Positions 30,875 through 41,891 of a DNA stretch of 64,000 nucleotides are shown here, in pieces. A program made the position numbers and the translations under genes. Position 1 is the first letter of the stretch. Each line of letters starts with the position of its first letter. Source of the stretch: Sphingobium faniae (GTDB lineage Bacteria > Pseudomonadota > Alphaproteobacteria > Sphingomonadales > Sphingomonadaceae); contig FMTU01000005.1 in the NCBI GenBank assembly GCA_900100475.1, positions 186,001 through 250,000 on the forward strand. The letters are read 5' to 3'. Under the pieces are notes generated by a model, which saw only the letters and a list, made by a program, of their open reading frames with translations, did not search any database and was not told the DNA's origin.

Positions 30875-32880
30875 TGCCCAAATTGACTGTCGACGGCGTA
30901 GAACTCGAAGTCCCGGCGGGCGCGACGGTACTCCAGGCTTGCGAGCTGGCGGGGAAGGAAATCCCCCGTTTCTGCTATCATGAGCGCCTTTCCATCGCGG
31001 GCAATTGCCGTATGTGCCTGGTCGAGGTGAAGCCCGGACCGCCCAAGCCGCAGGCAAGCTGCGCGCTGCCGGCGGCGGACGGGCAGGAAATCCGCACCGA
31101 CAGCGAAATGGTGAAGAAAGCGCGCGAAGGGGTGATGGAGTTCCTGCTCATCAACCATCCGCTCGACTGCCCGATCTGCGATCAGGGCGGCGAATGTGAT
31201 TTGCAGGACCAGTCCGTCGCCTACGGCCGGGGCAAGAGCCGTTTCGAAGAGAACAAGCGCGCCGTCACCGAAAAATATATGGGGCCGATTGTCAAGACGG
31301 TCATGACCCGCTGCATCCAGTGCACCCGCTGCGTGCGCTTTGCCGAGGAAGTCGCGGGCGTGCCGGAAATCGGCGCGATCGGGCGTGGCGAGAACATGCA
31401 GATCACCACCTATCTGGAACATGCCGCCAAGAGCGAGTTGTCGGGCAATGTGGTCGACCTGTGCCCGGTCGGCGCGCTGACGTCGAAGCCCTATGCGTTC
31501 GAGGCGCGGCCCTGGGAATTGAAGAAGACCCAGGCCATCGACGTGATGGATGCGGTCGGGACCAATATTCGTCTCGACAGCCGGGGCCGTCAGGTGCTGC
31601 GCGCCGTGCCGCGCATCAATGATGACGTGAACGAGGAATGGGCGAGCGACAAGACCCGCCACAATGTCGACGGTCTGGTTCGCAAGCGCCTCGACAAGCC
31701 CTATGTCCGCAAGGACGGCAAGCTGGTCCCGGCAAGCTGGAACGAGGCGTTCGCGGCCATCGCCGCCGTCCGGCATGGCGGCAGCGTCGCGGCGGTCGCG
31801 GGCGATCTGCTCGATTGCGAAACGATGTTCGCGGGCAAGCTGCTGGTGGAAAGGCTGGGCGGCACGATGCTGGAAGGGCGTCAGACCGGTCTTGCCTATG
31901 ACGTATCGAGCCTGTCGGCGGTGAACTTCAACACGACGCTGGCCGGGATCGAGACGGCGGACGTGATCCTGCTGGTCGGCACCAATCTGCGCTGGGAAGC
32001 GCCGCTGGTGAACACCCGCATCCGCAAGGCGATCAAGAAGGGCGCGAAGATTTTCGGCATCGGCCCGCAAGTCGATCTGACCTACAAGGTCGAATGGCTG
32101 GGCAATGACGCCTCGTTGCTGGCGAAACTGCCACAGGCCGTGGTCGAGGCGTTCGGCAAGGCGCAGCGCCCCGCGATGATTGTGGGCGGCGGCGTGCTGG
32201 CGAAGGACGGCGCGCATGGCGACACGCTGGCGCTGGTCGAGACGCTGGGCCTCGTGAAGGAAGGCTGGAACGGCTATAATGTCCTGCATTTCGCGGCGGC
32301 GCGCATGGGCGGGCTGATGCTCGGCTATGCGGTGGACGGCGGGATCAAGGCGATCGCGGCGGCTAGCCCCAAGCTGCTCTTTTCGCTGGGTGCGGACGAA
32401 GTCGATTATTCCGCGTTCGAGGATAGTTTCAAGGTCTATATCGGCCATCATGGCGACAAGGGCGCCCATGCGGCGGACGTGATCCTGCCGGGCGCGAGCT
32501 ATGCCGAAAAGGCGGGCACCTATGTCAATCTGGAAGGCCGCGTGCAGCGTGGTGAAAAAGCCGTGTTCGCGCCGGGTGACGCCCGCGAGGACTGGTCGAT
32601 CCTGCGCGCGCTCTCTGAAGCGATGGGCGCGACGCTGCCCTTCGACAGCTTCGGGCAATTGCGCGCGGAGATGGAGAAGGCTGTTCCGGCGTTCGGGCAG
32701 TTGGACCTGGCTGATTATGGCTGGTCCTTGCCCAAGCTGCCGACCGGCGCGAATGGCGAGTTCGGTTCGCCGATCAAGGATTTCTACCTGACCAACGCCA
32801 TTTGCCGCGCCAGCCCGACGATGCAGCAATGTTCGGCTGAACTGATCCATGGCGAGACCTTCGCGGAGGCCGCGGAATGA
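30874..32880 (+). CDS. nuoG: NADH-quinone oxidoreductase subunit G
   Basis: 668 aa, 75-kDa-type subunit. N-terminal 2Fe-2S ferredoxin domain ([20 protein letters not shown]), His-Cys3 4Fe-4S site [18 protein letters not shown], and a further 4Fe-4S motif [10 protein letters not shown]...DLCPVGAL. The C-terminal molybdopterin-like domain (to about 600) is retained without cofactor motifs. Peripheral electron-transfer arm. Confidence 0.97.
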   Translation: MPKLTVDGVELEVPAGATVLQACELAGKEIPRFCYHERLSIAGNCRMCLVEVKPGPPKPQASCALPAADGQEIRTDSEMVKKAREGVMEFLLINHPLDCPICDQGGECDLQDQSVAYGRGKSRFEENKRAVTEKYMGPIVKTVMTRCIQCTRCVRFAEEVAGVPEIGAIGRGENMQITTYLEHAAKSELSGNVVDLCPVGALTSKPYAFEARPWELKKTQAIDVMDAVGTNIRLDSRGRQVLRAVPRINDDVNEEWASDKTRHNVDGLVRKRLDKPYVRKDGKLVPASWNEAFAAIAAVRHGGSVAAVAGDLLDCETMFAGKLLVERLGGTMLEGRQTGLAYDVSSLSAVNFNTTLAGIETADVILLVGTNLRWEAPLVNTRIRKAIKKGAKIFGIGPQVDLTYKVEWLGNDASLLAKLPQAVVEAFGKAQRPAMIVGGGVLAKDGAHGDTLALVETLGLVKEGWNGYNVLHFAAARMGGLMLGYAVDGGIKAIAAASPKLLFSLGADEVDYSAFEDSFKVYIGHHGDKGAHAADVILPGASYAEKAGTYVNLEGRVQRGEKAVFAPGDAREDWSILRALSEAMGATLPFDSFGQLRAEMEKAVPAFGQLDLADYGWSLPKLPTGANGEFGSPIKDFYLTNAICRASPTMQQCSAELIHGETFAEAAE

Positions 32881-33926
32881 CCGCTTTTTTCCAGAATCTC
32901 GGCATGTCCTATGACGGCGCATGGCTGCTCTCCACCGTCATCGGCATCCTGCTGATCGCTTTGCCGCTAATGCTGGCGGTGGCGATGATCATCTATGCGG
33001 ACCGCAAGATCTGGGCCGCCATGGCGCTGCGTCGCGGCCCGAACGTCGTTGGTCCCTTCGGCCTGCTCCAGTCCTTTGCGGACGGGGCCAAGGTGTTCCT
33101 TCAGGAAACCATCATCCCGTCGGCCGCCAACCGCACGCTGTTCCTGATCGCGCCGATCATCACCTTCACCGTCGCGCTGATTTCCTGGGCGGTGATCCCG
33201 TTTCAGGTCGGCGTGGTGCTCGCCGACATCAATGTCGGGCTGCTCTACATTCTCGCCGTGTCGTCGCTCGGCGTCTATGGCGTGGTGCTTGCCGGCTGGT
33301 CCTCCAACTCCAAATATCCCTTCTATTCCGCGATCCGTGCCAGTGCGCAGATGATCTCCTATGAAGTGTCCATCGGCTTCACCCTGATCAGCGTCGTGCT
33401 CTGGGCCGGCAGCTTCAACCTGACGGAGATCGTCGAAAGCCAGAAGGGCTATTATGGGCTGCTGAACGGCCACGGCTTCAACCCGCTGCTGTTCCCTGTC
33501 GCGGTCATCTTCTTCATTTCCGCGCTCGCCGAAACCGCGCGTACGCCCTTCGACCTCACTGAGGCGGAAAGCGAGCTGGTCGCGGGATATCAGACAGAAT
33601 ATTCGTCCATGGCCTTCGCGCTTTATTGGCTCGGCGAATATGCGAACGTCATCCTGATGTGCGCGCTCAACGCCATCCTGTTCTGGGGCGGATTCCTGCC
33701 GCCGATCGACTGGGCGCCGCTTTACTATGTGCCCGGCATCCTCTGGCTGTTCGCGAAGATATTCTTCTTCTTCTTCGTCTTCTCCTGGGTGAAGGCGACG
33801 GTGCCCCGCTACCGCTATGACCAGTTGATGCGTCTGGGCTGGAAAATCCTCCTGCCGCTCTCGCTGTTCTTCGTGTTCCTGGTGTCGGGCTTCCTCATGC
33901 TGACGCGCTATGGAGGCGCACAATGA
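32877..33926 (+). CDS. nuoH: NADH-quinone oxidoreductase subunit H
   Basis: 349-aa membrane subunit with eight helices that forms the quinone entry chamber. Conserved [55 protein letters not shown] and [15 protein letters not shown]. Overlaps nuoG and nuoI by four bases each. Confidence 0.98.
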   Translation: MTAFFQNLGMSYDGAWLLSTVIGILLIALPLMLAVAMIIYADRKIWAAMALRRGPNVVGPFGLLQSFADGAKVFLQETIIPSAANRTLFLIAPIITFTVALISWAVIPFQVGVVLADINVGLLYILAVSSLGVYGVVLAGWSSNSKYPFYSAIRASAQMISYEVSIGFTLISVVLWAGSFNLTEIVESQKGYYGLLNGHGFNPLLFPVAVIFFISALAETARTPFDLTEAESELVAGYQTEYSSMAFALYWLGEYANVILMCALNAILFWGGFLPPIDWAPLYYVPGILWLFAKIFFFFFVFSWVKATVPRYRYDQLMRLGWKILLPLSLFFVFLVSGFLMLTRYGGAQ

Positions 33927-34408
33927 GCCTCGCTTATTACATCAAATCCTTCACCCTCTGGGAGTTCGTGAAGGCGCATTGGCTGACCTTGAAATATTTT
34001 TTCAAGCCCAAGGCGACCATCAACTATCCCTATGAGAAGAACCCGATTTCGCCGCGCTTCCGGGGCGAACATGCGCTGCGCCGCTATCCCAATGGGGAAG
34101 AACGCTGCATCGCCTGCAAGCTGTGCGAGGCGATCTGCCCGGCGCAGGCGATCACCATCGAGGCGCAGCCGCGCGAGGACGGCAGCCGCCGCACGACGCG
34201 ATACGACATCGACATGACCAAGTGCATCTATTGCGGCTTCTGTCAGGAAGCCTGCCCGGTGGACGCCGTCGTCGAGGGGCCGAACTTCGAATTTTCGACC
34301 GAAACGCGTGAGGAGCTGATTTATGACAAGGCCAAGCTCCTTGAAAACGGGGACAAGTGGGAGCGGGCCATCGCCGCGAACCTTGCCGCCGACGCGCCTT
34401 ACCGTTAA
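33923..34408 (+). CDS. nuoI: NADH-quinone oxidoreductase subunit I
   Basis: 161 aa with two 4Fe-4S motifs, [14 protein letters not shown] and [14 protein letters not shown], each followed by the partner Pro-containing loop. The N-terminal helix ([22 protein letters not shown]) packs on the membrane arm. Confidence 0.98.
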   Translation: MSLAYYIKSFTLWEFVKAHWLTLKYFFKPKATINYPYEKNPISPRFRGEHALRRYPNGEERCIACKLCEAICPAQAITIEAQPREDGSRRTTRYDIDMTKCIYCGFCQEACPVDAVVEGPNFEFSTETREELIYDKAKLLENGDKWERAIAANLAADAPYR

Positions 34409-34430
34409 GCCGCAGCCGCTCAAGGGGAAC

Positions 34431-34442
34431 ATGGTCCTGTGA
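34431..34442 (+). other. Three-codon upstream frame overlapping the nuoJ start
   Basis: ATG GTC CTG TGA sits five bases after AGGGGAAC, the best ribosome site in the gap, and its TGA shares two bases with the nuoJ GTG (34439). nuoJ may therefore be translated by reinitiation after a tripeptide MVL. Seen directly in sequence; the use is inferred. Confidence 0.4.
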
Positions 34443-35050
34443 TTCACGTCTTCGCCTTTTATCTGTTCGCCGCGATCGTGGTGTGCAGCGGCGCGCTGAC
34501 GATATTGTCGCGCAATCCCGTCCATTCGGTGCTGTGGCTGATCCTGGCGTTCTTCAACGCGGCGGGCCTGATGGTCCTGCTGGGCGCCGAGTTCATCGCG
34601 ATGCTGCTCGTCATCGTCTATGTGGGCGCGGTCGCCGTGCTGTTCCTGTTCGTGGTCATGATGCTGGACATCGACTTCGCCGAATTGCGGGCGGGCTTCG
34701 TCGATTACCTGCCCTTTGGCATGTTGATCGCGCTGGTGCTGCTGGCGGAGATCGTGCTGGGCATCGGCATCTGGAGCGCCGGGCCGATCGAACTGGCGCA
34801 GCGTACCGCGCCGGTGAACCCGGAACTCAGCAATATTCAGGCGATCGGCGGGCTGCTCTATACCCGCTATATCTTCCTCTTCGAAGCGGCGGGCATCATC
34901 CTGCTGATCGCGATGATCGGGGCCATCGTGCTGACCCATCGCGCGCGGGGCGGTGTGCGTAGTCAGAACATCGCGCGCCAGAACCGGCGCAGGCCTGAAG
35001 ATGCCATCCGCAACGTCAATCAGCCCATCGGGCAGGGGGTGGAGCTGTGA
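34439..35050 (+). CDS. nuoJ: NADH-quinone oxidoreductase subunit J
   Basis: 203-aa membrane subunit (ND6 type), five helices. GTG start giving [23 protein letters not shown]; conserved [51 protein letters not shown]. 30 bases separate it from nuoI, the largest gap within the membrane-arm genes. Basic C-terminal tail of about 35 residues. Confidence 0.97.
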   Translation: MIHVFAFYLFAAIVVCSGALTILSRNPVHSVLWLILAFFNAAGLMVLLGAEFIAMLLVIVYVGAVAVLFLFVVMMLDIDFAELRAGFVDYLPFGMLIALVLLAEIVLGIGIWSAGPIELAQRTAPVNPELSNIQAIGGLLYTRYIFLFEAAGIILLIAMIGAIVLTHRARGGVRSQNIARQNRRRPEDAIRNVNQPIGQGVEL

Positions 35051-35352
35051 TCGGTCTTCAGCACTATATGGTGGTCAGCGCGATCCTGTTCGTGATGGGC
35101 GTGCTTGGCATTTTCATCAACCGCAAGAACGTCATCATCATCATGATGGCGATCGAACTGATCCTCCTCAGCGTCAACATCAACCTTGTCGCCTTCAGCG
35201 CTTTTCTCGGCGATCTGGTGGGTCAGGTGTTCAGCATGTTCGTGCTGACCGTCGCGGCGGGCGAAGCGGCCATCGGCCTTGCCATCCTCGTCATCTATTT
35301 CCGTGGTCGCGGCACCATCGCCGTCGACGATGTCAACCGGATGAAGGGCTAA
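35047..35352 (+). CDS. nuoK: NADH-quinone oxidoreductase subunit K
   Basis: 101 aa, three helices (ND4L type), GTG start overlapping the nuoJ stop. Conserved [18 protein letters not shown] with the membrane Glu, and [18 protein letters not shown] with the second Glu, both part of proton translocation. Confidence 0.98.
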   Translation: MIGLQHYMVVSAILFVMGVLGIFINRKNVIIIMMAIELILLSVNINLVAFSAFLGDLVGQVFSMFVLTVAAGEAAIGLAILVIYFRGRGTIAVDDVNRMKG

Positions 35353-35361
35353 AGCCTCGAC

Positions 35362-37401
35362 ATGATCCAGCTTATCGTCCTTCTTCCGCTGATCGCGGCG
35401 GCCATCGCCGGCCTTGGCAACAAGGCTCTGGGCAAGCTGCCCGCGAAGATCATCACCACCGGCGCGCTTTTCATTTCCTGCGCGCTGAGCTGGCCGATCT
35501 TCATCAGCTTCCTGACCGGCAATGCCGAACCCTATGTCGCGCCGGTCTTCACCTGGATTCAGTCGGGCAGTTTCGACGCCCAGTGGGCGCTGCGCGTCGA
35601 TACGCTGACCGCCGTCATGCTGGTGGTCGTCACCAGCGTGTCGAGCCTCGTCCACCTCTATAGCTGGGGCTATATGGAGGAGGACCAGGATCAGCCGCGC
35701 TTCTTCGCCTACCTGTCGCTCTTCACCTTTGCGATGCTGATGCTCGTGACGGCGAACAATCTGTTGCAGATGTTCTTCGGCTGGGAAGGCGTCGGCCTGG
35801 CGTCCTATCTTCTTATCGGTTTCTGGTTCCGCAAGCCCAGCGCCAATGCCGCCGCGATCAAGGCGTTCGTCGTCAACCGCGTGGGCGACCTTGGCTTCAT
35901 GATGGGCATTTTCGGCACCTATCTGGTGTTCAACACCATCTCGATCCCGGAAATCCTGGAAGCCGCGCCGGCGATGGCCGGTTCGACCATCGGGTTCCTG
36001 GGCTATCGGTTCGACACCATGACCGTGCTTTGCCTGCTGTTGTTCGTCGGTGCGATGGGCAAGTCGGCGCAGCTTGGCCTTCACACCTGGTTGCCGGACG
36101 CGATGGAAGGCCCGACCCCGGTGTCGGCGCTGATCCACGCGGCGACCATGGTGACGGCGGGCGTGTTCATGGTGTGCCGCCTTTCGCCGATGTTCGAGAC
36201 CAGCCAGACGGCGCTGGGTTTCGTGACGTTCATCGGCGCGGCGACCTGTCTGTTCGCGGCGACCGTCGGCACGGTGCAGAACGACATCAAGCGCGTCATC
36301 GCTTATTCGACCTGCTCGCAACTGGGCTATATGTTCTTCGCGGCGGGTGTCGGCGCTTATGGCGCGGCCATGTTCCACCTCTTCACCCACGCCTTCTTCA
36401 AGGCGCTGCTGTTCCTGGGCGCAGGCTCGGTCATCCATGCGATGCACCATGAGCAGGACATGCGTTATTATGGCGCGCTGCGGAAGGAGATTCCGATCAC
36501 CTTCTGGACGATGACGCTGGGCACGCTGGCCATCACTGGCGTCGGCCTGCCCCTTGCCGGGATCGGTTTCGCGGGCTTCTATTCGAAGGACGGCATCCTT
36601 GAGGCGGCCTATGCTTCGGGCGGGGCGGGCGTGGGCGCCTTCTATGTGGGCGTGTTCGCGGCGCTGCTCACCAGCTTCTATAGCTGGCGTCTGGTGTTCC
36701 TGACTTTCTTCGGCAAGCCGCGCTGGGCCGCTTCGGAACATATTCAGCACGCGCTGCACGACCACGGTCACCATGAACATCCCGCGGACGAGGGGGCAGG
36801 CCGTGACGCGCATCATGACACTCCGGCGACCGGCACGGGCGGCTATCGTCCGCATGAAAGCCCCTGGGCCATGTTGCTGCCGCTGGTCGCACTGGCTCTT
36901 GGCGCGGTGTTCGCGGGTTTCGCGTTCCATGATCAGTTCATCGGTTCCGAAGGCGGCGTCGCATTCTGGAAGAATTCGCTCTTCTTCGACAGCCATCTGA
37001 TGCACGCGGCGCATGAAGTGCCGACATGGGTCAAATTCTCGCCCTTCGCGGTGATGCTGGCCGGCCTGCTGATCGCCTGGCTGAGCTATATCCGCCATAC
37101 CGACTGGCCGCGGCGTTTCGTCGGGCAGTTCGGCGTGCTGTATCAGTTCCTGCTCAACAAATGGTATTTCGACGAGCTGTATGATCTGGTCTTCGTCAAG
37201 CCTGCCTTTGCCATCGGCCGCTTCTTCTGGAAGTTCGGGGACATCGGCTTCATCGACCGCTTCGGACCCAATGGTTTCGCCGCGCTGGTCGTGCAGGGCA
37301 ATAAAATCACGCGTCGGCTTCAGTCCGGCTATCTCTACACCTACGCGCTGGTGATGCTGATCGGCCTCGCCGCGGCCGCAACCTGGGCGATGACACGATA
37401 A
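35362..37401 (+). CDS. nuoL: NADH-quinone oxidoreductase subunit L
   Basis: 679-aa antiporter-like subunit (ND5 type). [22 protein letters not shown] with the key Glu, [33 protein letters not shown], and the long C-terminal lateral helix. A His-rich loop [24 protein letters not shown] at about residues 460-485 is unusual in charge and could bind metal. Confidence 0.98.
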   Translation: MIQLIVLLPLIAAAIAGLGNKALGKLPAKIITTGALFISCALSWPIFISFLTGNAEPYVAPVFTWIQSGSFDAQWALRVDTLTAVMLVVVTSVSSLVHLYSWGYMEEDQDQPRFFAYLSLFTFAMLMLVTANNLLQMFFGWEGVGLASYLLIGFWFRKPSANAAAIKAFVVNRVGDLGFMMGIFGTYLVFNTISIPEILEAAPAMAGSTIGFLGYRFDTMTVLCLLLFVGAMGKSAQLGLHTWLPDAMEGPTPVSALIHAATMVTAGVFMVCRLSPMFETSQTALGFVTFIGAATCLFAATVGTVQNDIKRVIAYSTCSQLGYMFFAAGVGAYGAAMFHLFTHAFFKALLFLGAGSVIHAMHHEQDMRYYGALRKEIPITFWTMTLGTLAITGVGLPLAGIGFAGFYSKDGILEAAYASGGAGVGAFYVGVFAALLTSFYSWRLVFLTFFGKPRWAASEHIQHALHDHGHHEHPADEGAGRDAHHDTPATGTGGYRPHESPWAMLLPLVALALGAVFAGFAFHDQFIGSEGGVAFWKNSLFFDSHLMHAAHEVPTWVKFSPFAVMLAGLLIAWLSYIRHTDWPRRFVGQFGVLYQFLLNKWYFDELYDLVFVKPAFAIGRFFWKFGDIGFIDRFGPNGFAALVVQGNKITRRLQSGYLYTYALVMLIGLAAAATWAMTR

Positions 37402-38954
37402 TGGACGGCTTCCCCATCCTTTCCCTGATGATGGCAGTGCCGATGGCGGGGGCCATCGCCTGTCTGTTTGTGGGCGCCCGGCAGGCGCGCTGGATCGCCT
37501 TGCTGGCGACGCTGGCCGATTTCGTGCTGGGCATCCTGCTCTGGATCAATTTCGACCAGTCGGGCAGCGCGCCGCAATGGCAGTTCCAGGAATATCTGCC
37601 GATCTTCGGCCGCTTCGCCTGGGCGCTGGGGATTGATGGCATCGCCCTGATGCTGATCGCGCTTACCGTGTTCCTGATGCCGATCTGCATCGGCGCGAGC
37701 TGGCAGGCGATCGAAAAGCGCGTCGGCGAATATATGGCCGCGTTCCTGTTCATGGAGGTGCTGATGATCGGCGTCTTCGCGGCGCAGGATCTCTTCCTCT
37801 TCTACATCATGTTCGAAGCGGGCCTGATTCCGATGTATCTGATCATCGGCATCTGGGGCGGCGCGGATCGTATTTACGCATCCTATAAATTCTTCCTCTA
37901 CACATTGCTTGGCTCCGTGCTGATGCTGATCGCGATGATGTGGATGGTGCACGAAGCCGGGACGACGCAGATTCCCGTGCTGATGGCCTATAATTTCGAT
38001 CCGCATATCCAAATCTGGCTGTGGCTGGCGTTCTTCGCGAGCTTCGCCGTCAAGATGCCGATGTGGCCGGTCCATACCTGGCTTCCCGACGCGCACGTGC
38101 AGGCGCCGACCGCAGGGTCGGTCATCCTGGCGGGCGTGCTGCTGAAGATGGGCGGCTATGGCTTCATCCGTTTTTCGCTGCCCATGTTCCCCGAAGCGTC
38201 CGCCGAGCTTGCCCCGCTGATCTGGGGCCTGTCGATGGTGGCGGTGGTTTACACCAGCCTCGTCGCGCTGGTGCAGTCGGACATGAAGAAGCTGATCGCC
38301 TATTCTTCGGTCGCGCATATGGCGATCGTGACGCTGGGCCTGTTCGCCTTCAATCGGGCGGGTCTTGAAGGCGCGATGATGGTGATGCTGGGCCACGGCC
38401 TCGTGTCGGGCGCGCTGTTCCTGTGCGTCGGCGTCATCTACGATCGGCTGCATACGCGGGAAATCGCGCGCTATGGCGGTCTTGCCATCAACATGCCGAA
38501 ATATGCGGTGCTGTTCCTGCTGTTCGCCATGGCGGCGGTGGGCCTGCCCGGCACCAGCAACTTTGTCGGCGAGTTCCTGTCACTGATGGGCGTGTATCAG
38601 GTTTCGACCTGGGCGGCGCTGGTCGGGACGACGGGCATCATTCTGGGCGCGGCCTATATGCTCTATCTCTATCGCCGCATCTGCTATGGCGAGCAGAAGA
38701 ACGCGGACGCTGCCGCCATGCCGGACCTGTCGATGCGGGAAATGTGGCTGCTGGCGCCGATCGCGGCCGTCGTGCTGTGGATGGGGGTCTATCCCGAAAG
38801 CTTCCTTGCGCCCATGCGTCCTGCCATCCATGCGCTGGAAGCCCGCCTCGCGTCCGCCGCTCCGGCGGGCGATTCCAAGATCGAAATGGGCGCGGCTATC
38901 CCTGCGGGAGACGGCGCTGCCCATGAAACTGCCGCGCATGGGGAGGCGCACTGA
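37401..38954 (+). CDS. nuoM: NADH-quinone oxidoreductase subunit M
   Basis: 517-aa antiporter-like subunit (ND4 type). FYIMFEAGLIPMYLIIGIWGG, MPMWPVHTWLPDAHVQAPTAGSVILAGVLLKMGGYGF and GLPGTSNFVGEFL are intact. The C-terminal 40 residues are Ala/His/Glu-rich. Overlaps both neighbours by one base. Confidence 0.98.
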   Translation: MDGFPILSLMMAVPMAGAIACLFVGARQARWIALLATLADFVLGILLWINFDQSGSAPQWQFQEYLPIFGRFAWALGIDGIALMLIALTVFLMPICIGASWQAIEKRVGEYMAAFLFMEVLMIGVFAAQDLFLFYIMFEAGLIPMYLIIGIWGGADRIYASYKFFLYTLLGSVLMLIAMMWMVHEAGTTQIPVLMAYNFDPHIQIWLWLAFFASFAVKMPMWPVHTWLPDAHVQAPTAGSVILAGVLLKMGGYGFIRFSLPMFPEASAELAPLIWGLSMVAVVYTSLVALVQSDMKKLIAYSSVAHMAIVTLGLFAFNRAGLEGAMMVMLGHGLVSGALFLCVGVIYDRLHTREIARYGGLAINMPKYAVLFLLFAMAAVGLPGTSNFVGEFLSLMGVYQVSTWAALVGTTGIILGAAYMLYLYRRICYGEQKNADAAAMPDLSMREMWLLAPIAAVVLWMGVYPESFLAPMRPAIHALEARLASAAPAGDSKIEMGAAIPAGDGAAHETAAHGEAH

Positions 38955-40390
38955 TGATTGAGACGGCTTCCCTTCTGGCGGTTCTGCCGGAATTGATCCT
39001 GACGGCCGGCGGACTGGCGTTGCTGATGGCCTCCGCCTTCGGCCGCGACGGTATCGCGCGCGTGGTGAACTGGCTTGCGGTGCTGACGCTGATCGCGGCG
39101 GGTCTGGCGCTGTGGTGCTCGCTGGAGCATGGGCCGGATGCGTTTGACGGGCTGGTGCGCGCGGATGCCTTCTCTGTCTTCGCCAAGGCGTTGATCTACA
39201 GCGCGGCGGCGGCGGCGATCCTGCTGGCTCCGCGCTTCTTCGCGGTGGGTCATGCGATCCGCCCGGAATATCCGGTCCTTATCCTGTTCGCCACGGTCGG
39301 CATGGGGATGATGGTATCGGCGGGCGACATGTTGACGCTCTATGTCGGGCTGGAGATGAACAGCCTCGCTTCCTATGTGCTGGCGAGCTTCATGCGACAG
39401 GACGAGCGGTCGTCCGAAGCGGGCCTTAAATATTTCGTGCTGGGTTCGCTGGCGAGCGGCATCCTGCTTTACGGTACGGCGCTGCTATATGGTTTCACCG
39501 GCACGACCGGCTTCGATGGCATCTCTCTGGCGCTGGCGGACGGCGTGTCGAAGGGCGAACTGTTCGGGCTGGTCTTCGTGCTGGCGGGGCTGGCGTTCAA
39601 GATCAGCGCGGTGCCCTTCCATATGTGGACGCCCGACGTTTACGAAGGCGCGCCGACGCCTGTCACGACCTTCTTCGCCAGCGCGCCCAAGGTGGCGGCG
39701 GTGGCCCTGACTGTTCGTGTCGCCATTGAGGCGCTGGGACCGGCGGGGCTTGACTGGCAGCAGATCGTGATCTTCGTGGCGCTTGCCTCGATCCTCTTCG
39801 GTTCGGTCGCCGCCATCGGCCAGACCAACATCAAGCGCCTGATGGCCTATTCGTCGATCAATAATGTGGGCTTCGCGCTGATCGGCCTGGCCGCCGGAAC
39901 CCCGGCAGGCGTGGCCGCGACGATGAGCTACATGACCATCTATGTGCTGATGACCATCGGCAGCTTCGCCTGCATCCTGCAGATGCGCGATGCACAGGGC
40001 AATCCGGTCGAGAGCATCGCCAGTCTTGCGGGCCTGTCCCAATCGCGCAAGGGGTTGGCGGCGGCCTTCGCGATCTTCATGTTCTCCATGGCTGGCATTC
40101 CGCCGCTTTTCGGGTTCTGGGCGAAGTTCCTGGTGTTCGATGCGGCCGTGGCGGCCAATCTCGCGGCGCTGGCGGTCATCGGCATCGCGGCTTCGGTGAT
40201 TGGCGCCTATTATTATCTGAAGATCATCAAGACGATCTATTTCGACGAGCCGGCCGCTGCTTATGAAGCGCGGGGCGGGGCGGTCGAAAATGTGATCCTG
40301 ACGGCTTGCGCCGTGGTGATCGTGCTCGGCTATCTGCTCAACCCGGTGTTGGACCAGGCCAGCGCGGCAGCCGCGGCGTCGCTGTTCTGA
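38954..40390 (+). CDS. nuoN: NADH-quinone oxidoreductase subunit N
   Basis: 478-aa antiporter-like subunit (ND2 type). YVGLEMNSLASYVLASFMR, FHMWTPDVYEGAPTPVTTFFASAPK and MAGIPPLFGFWAKFLVF present. Last complex I gene; its stop region overlaps the biotin ligase gene. Confidence 0.98.
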   Translation: MIETASLLAVLPELILTAGGLALLMASAFGRDGIARVVNWLAVLTLIAAGLALWCSLEHGPDAFDGLVRADAFSVFAKALIYSAAAAAILLAPRFFAVGHAIRPEYPVLILFATVGMGMMVSAGDMLTLYVGLEMNSLASYVLASFMRQDERSSEAGLKYFVLGSLASGILLYGTALLYGFTGTTGFDGISLALADGVSKGELFGLVFVLAGLAFKISAVPFHMWTPDVYEGAPTPVTTFFASAPKVAAVALTVRVAIEALGPAGLDWQQIVIFVALASILFGSVAAIGQTNIKRLMAYSSINNVGFALIGLAAGTPAGVAATMSYMTIYVLMTIGSFACILQMRDAQGNPVESIASLAGLSQSRKGLAAAFAIFMFSMAGIPPLFGFWAKFLVFDAAVAANLAALAVIGIAASVIGAYYYLKIIKTIYFDEPAAAYEARGGAVENVILTACAVVIVLGYLLNPVLDQASAAAAASLF

Positions 40391-41094
40391 CCGAAATCCG
40401 CTTCGTCGAGGAGACCGGTTCCACCAATGCCGACATGATGGCATGGGTGGAACAGGGCGCTCCCGAAGGATCATGGCTTCGCGCCGGGCGTCAGACAGGT
40501 GGGCGGGGCCGCATGGGCCGCGCGTGGGAAAGTCCGCGAGGCAATCTCTATTGCTCGACGCTGGCGCGGCTTCGTGACCTTGATCCGCCGCCGCATACAT
40601 TGGCGCTGGTGGCCGCCAATGCGGTTCACGCGCTGATCGCTCCCCTGGCCGGGGGGCAGGCGCGGATCAAATGGCCCAATGACGTGCTCGTCGATGGAGC
40701 CAAGATCGCGGGCATTTTGCTGGAGCGGGTGGGGGACGCGGTGGTCGTCGGCATAGGCATCAATGTAAAGGACCATCCGCGCGATCTGGACCGCCCCGTC
40801 ACCAGCCTCCTTGCCCAAGGCGCTGGGGAGGCGGAAGCGAGCGCCTTGCTGGAAAGGCTGGCGGCCTTGTTCGCGCATTGGCTGGCCATCTGGCGCGCGC
40901 AGGGGCTGGAGCCGGTGCGGACGCACTGGCTGCTGAACGCCCATCCAACCGGCACGCCGATGCGCGTCACCCAGTCTGACGGCAGCGTGCTGGAAGGGCG
41001 TTTCGACACATTGGACCGCGACGGCACGCTGATCCTGCGCTTGGCGAATGGCGATAGCCGTGCCATTCATGCGGGCGATATCCTTCTCATCTGA
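40387..41094 (+). CDS. birA: Biotin--[acetyl-CoA-carboxylase] ligase
   Basis: Attaches biotin to the carrier subunit of acetyl-CoA carboxylase. About 235 aa, no DNA-binding domain. GSTNADMM, the biotinyl-AMP loop [34 protein letters not shown] and the C-terminal SH3-like domain. No in-frame ATG or GTG lies between the nuoN overlap and residue 20 of the domain; the proposed start is CTG overlapping the nuoN TGA. A TTG at 40306 would add 27 residues antiphase to nuoN. The start is uncertain. Confidence 0.88.
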   Translation: MTEIRFVEETGSTNADMMAWVEQGAPEGSWLRAGRQTGGRGRMGRAWESPRGNLYCSTLARLRDLDPPPHTLALVAANAVHALIAPLAGGQARIKWPNDVLVDGAKIAGILLERVGDAVVVGIGINVKDHPRDLDRPVTSLLAQGAGEAEASALLERLAALFAHWLAIWRAQGLEPVRTHWLLNAHPTGTPMRVTQSDGSVLEGRFDTLDRDGTLILRLANGDSRAIHAGDILLI

Positions 41095-41111
41095 TCCCCG
41101 GGGGACCGGCC

Positions 41112-41891
41112 ATGCTTCTTGCGATTGACGCGGGCAATACCAACGTCGTTTTCGCTCTTCTCAACGAGGGAGAAATCCGCGCGCGCTGGCGTATCGCCAC
41201 CGATCCCCGGCGGACGGCGGACGAATATGCGGTTTGGCTCAACCAGCTATTGATGCTTGAGGGCTATTCCATCGCCGATGTCGATGCCGTCATCATCGCC
41301 ACCGTGGTGCCGCGCGCGCTTCATAACCTTCAGGTGCTGGCAGAGAAATATTTCCGCGTCCAGCCGCTTCTCGTGGGCCATGCGCCGGTGGAATGGGGCA
41401 TAGAACTGGACGTGGAGCAGCCTTCCTCGGTGGGCGCGGACCGGGTTGTAAACGCCATCGCCGCGCACCATTTGTACGAAGGCGACCTGATCGTCATTGA
41501 TTTCGGCACCGCGACGACATTCGACGTGATAGATTATACGGGCGCCTATAAGGGTGGTATTATCGCGGCGGGCATCAACCTGTCGCTCGACGCGCTGGTG
41601 GCGGCGGCGGCGAAGCTGCCCAAGATCGCGATCGCGCCGCCGGAGAATCGATCGGTTATCGGGCGCACCACCGAAGCGCAAATGCATATCGGCGTCTTCT
41701 GGGGCTATGTGGCGATGATGGAAGGGCTGGTCGCCCGGATACGCGCCGAAATCGGCCGCCCGACCAAAGTGATTTCGACGGGGGGCCTTGCGGTCCTCTT
41801 TGATGAGAATAGCGATATTTTCGATGCCATCGCGCCGGACCTCACCATTCAGGGGCTGGCGCTGCTGCACGAACGGAGTTTGAAAATATAA
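41112..41891 (+). CDS. coaX: Type III pantothenate kinase
   Basis: First step of CoA synthesis. 259 aa, ASKHA fold: [15 protein letters not shown] (phosphate 1), [27 protein letters not shown] (phosphate 2) and GGLAVLF. Located between birA and rnj as in many alphaproteobacteria; stop overlaps the rnj ATG by one base. Confidence 0.96.
   Translation: MLLAIDAGNTNVVFALLNEGEIRARWRIATDPRRTADEYAVWLNQLLMLEGYSIADVDAVIIATVVPRALHNLQVLAEKYFRVQPLLVGHAPVEWGIELDVEQPSSVGADRVVNAIAAHHLYEGDLIVIDFGTATTFDVIDYTGAYKGGIIAAGINLSLDALVAAAAKLPKIAIAPPENRSVIGRTTEAQMHIGVFWGYVAMMEGLVARIRAEIGRPTKVISTGGLAVLFDENSDIFDAIAPDLTIQGLALLHERSLKI

Noticed and set aside
31638..31901. Short alternative frames inside nuoG
   Set aside because: Overlap a fully conserved gene and show only Arg/Gly-rich shadow composition.
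35020..37098. 692-codon minus-strand frame opposite nuoK/nuoL
   Set aside because: Shadow of conserved membrane subunits, rich in His/Arg/Gln, no domain.
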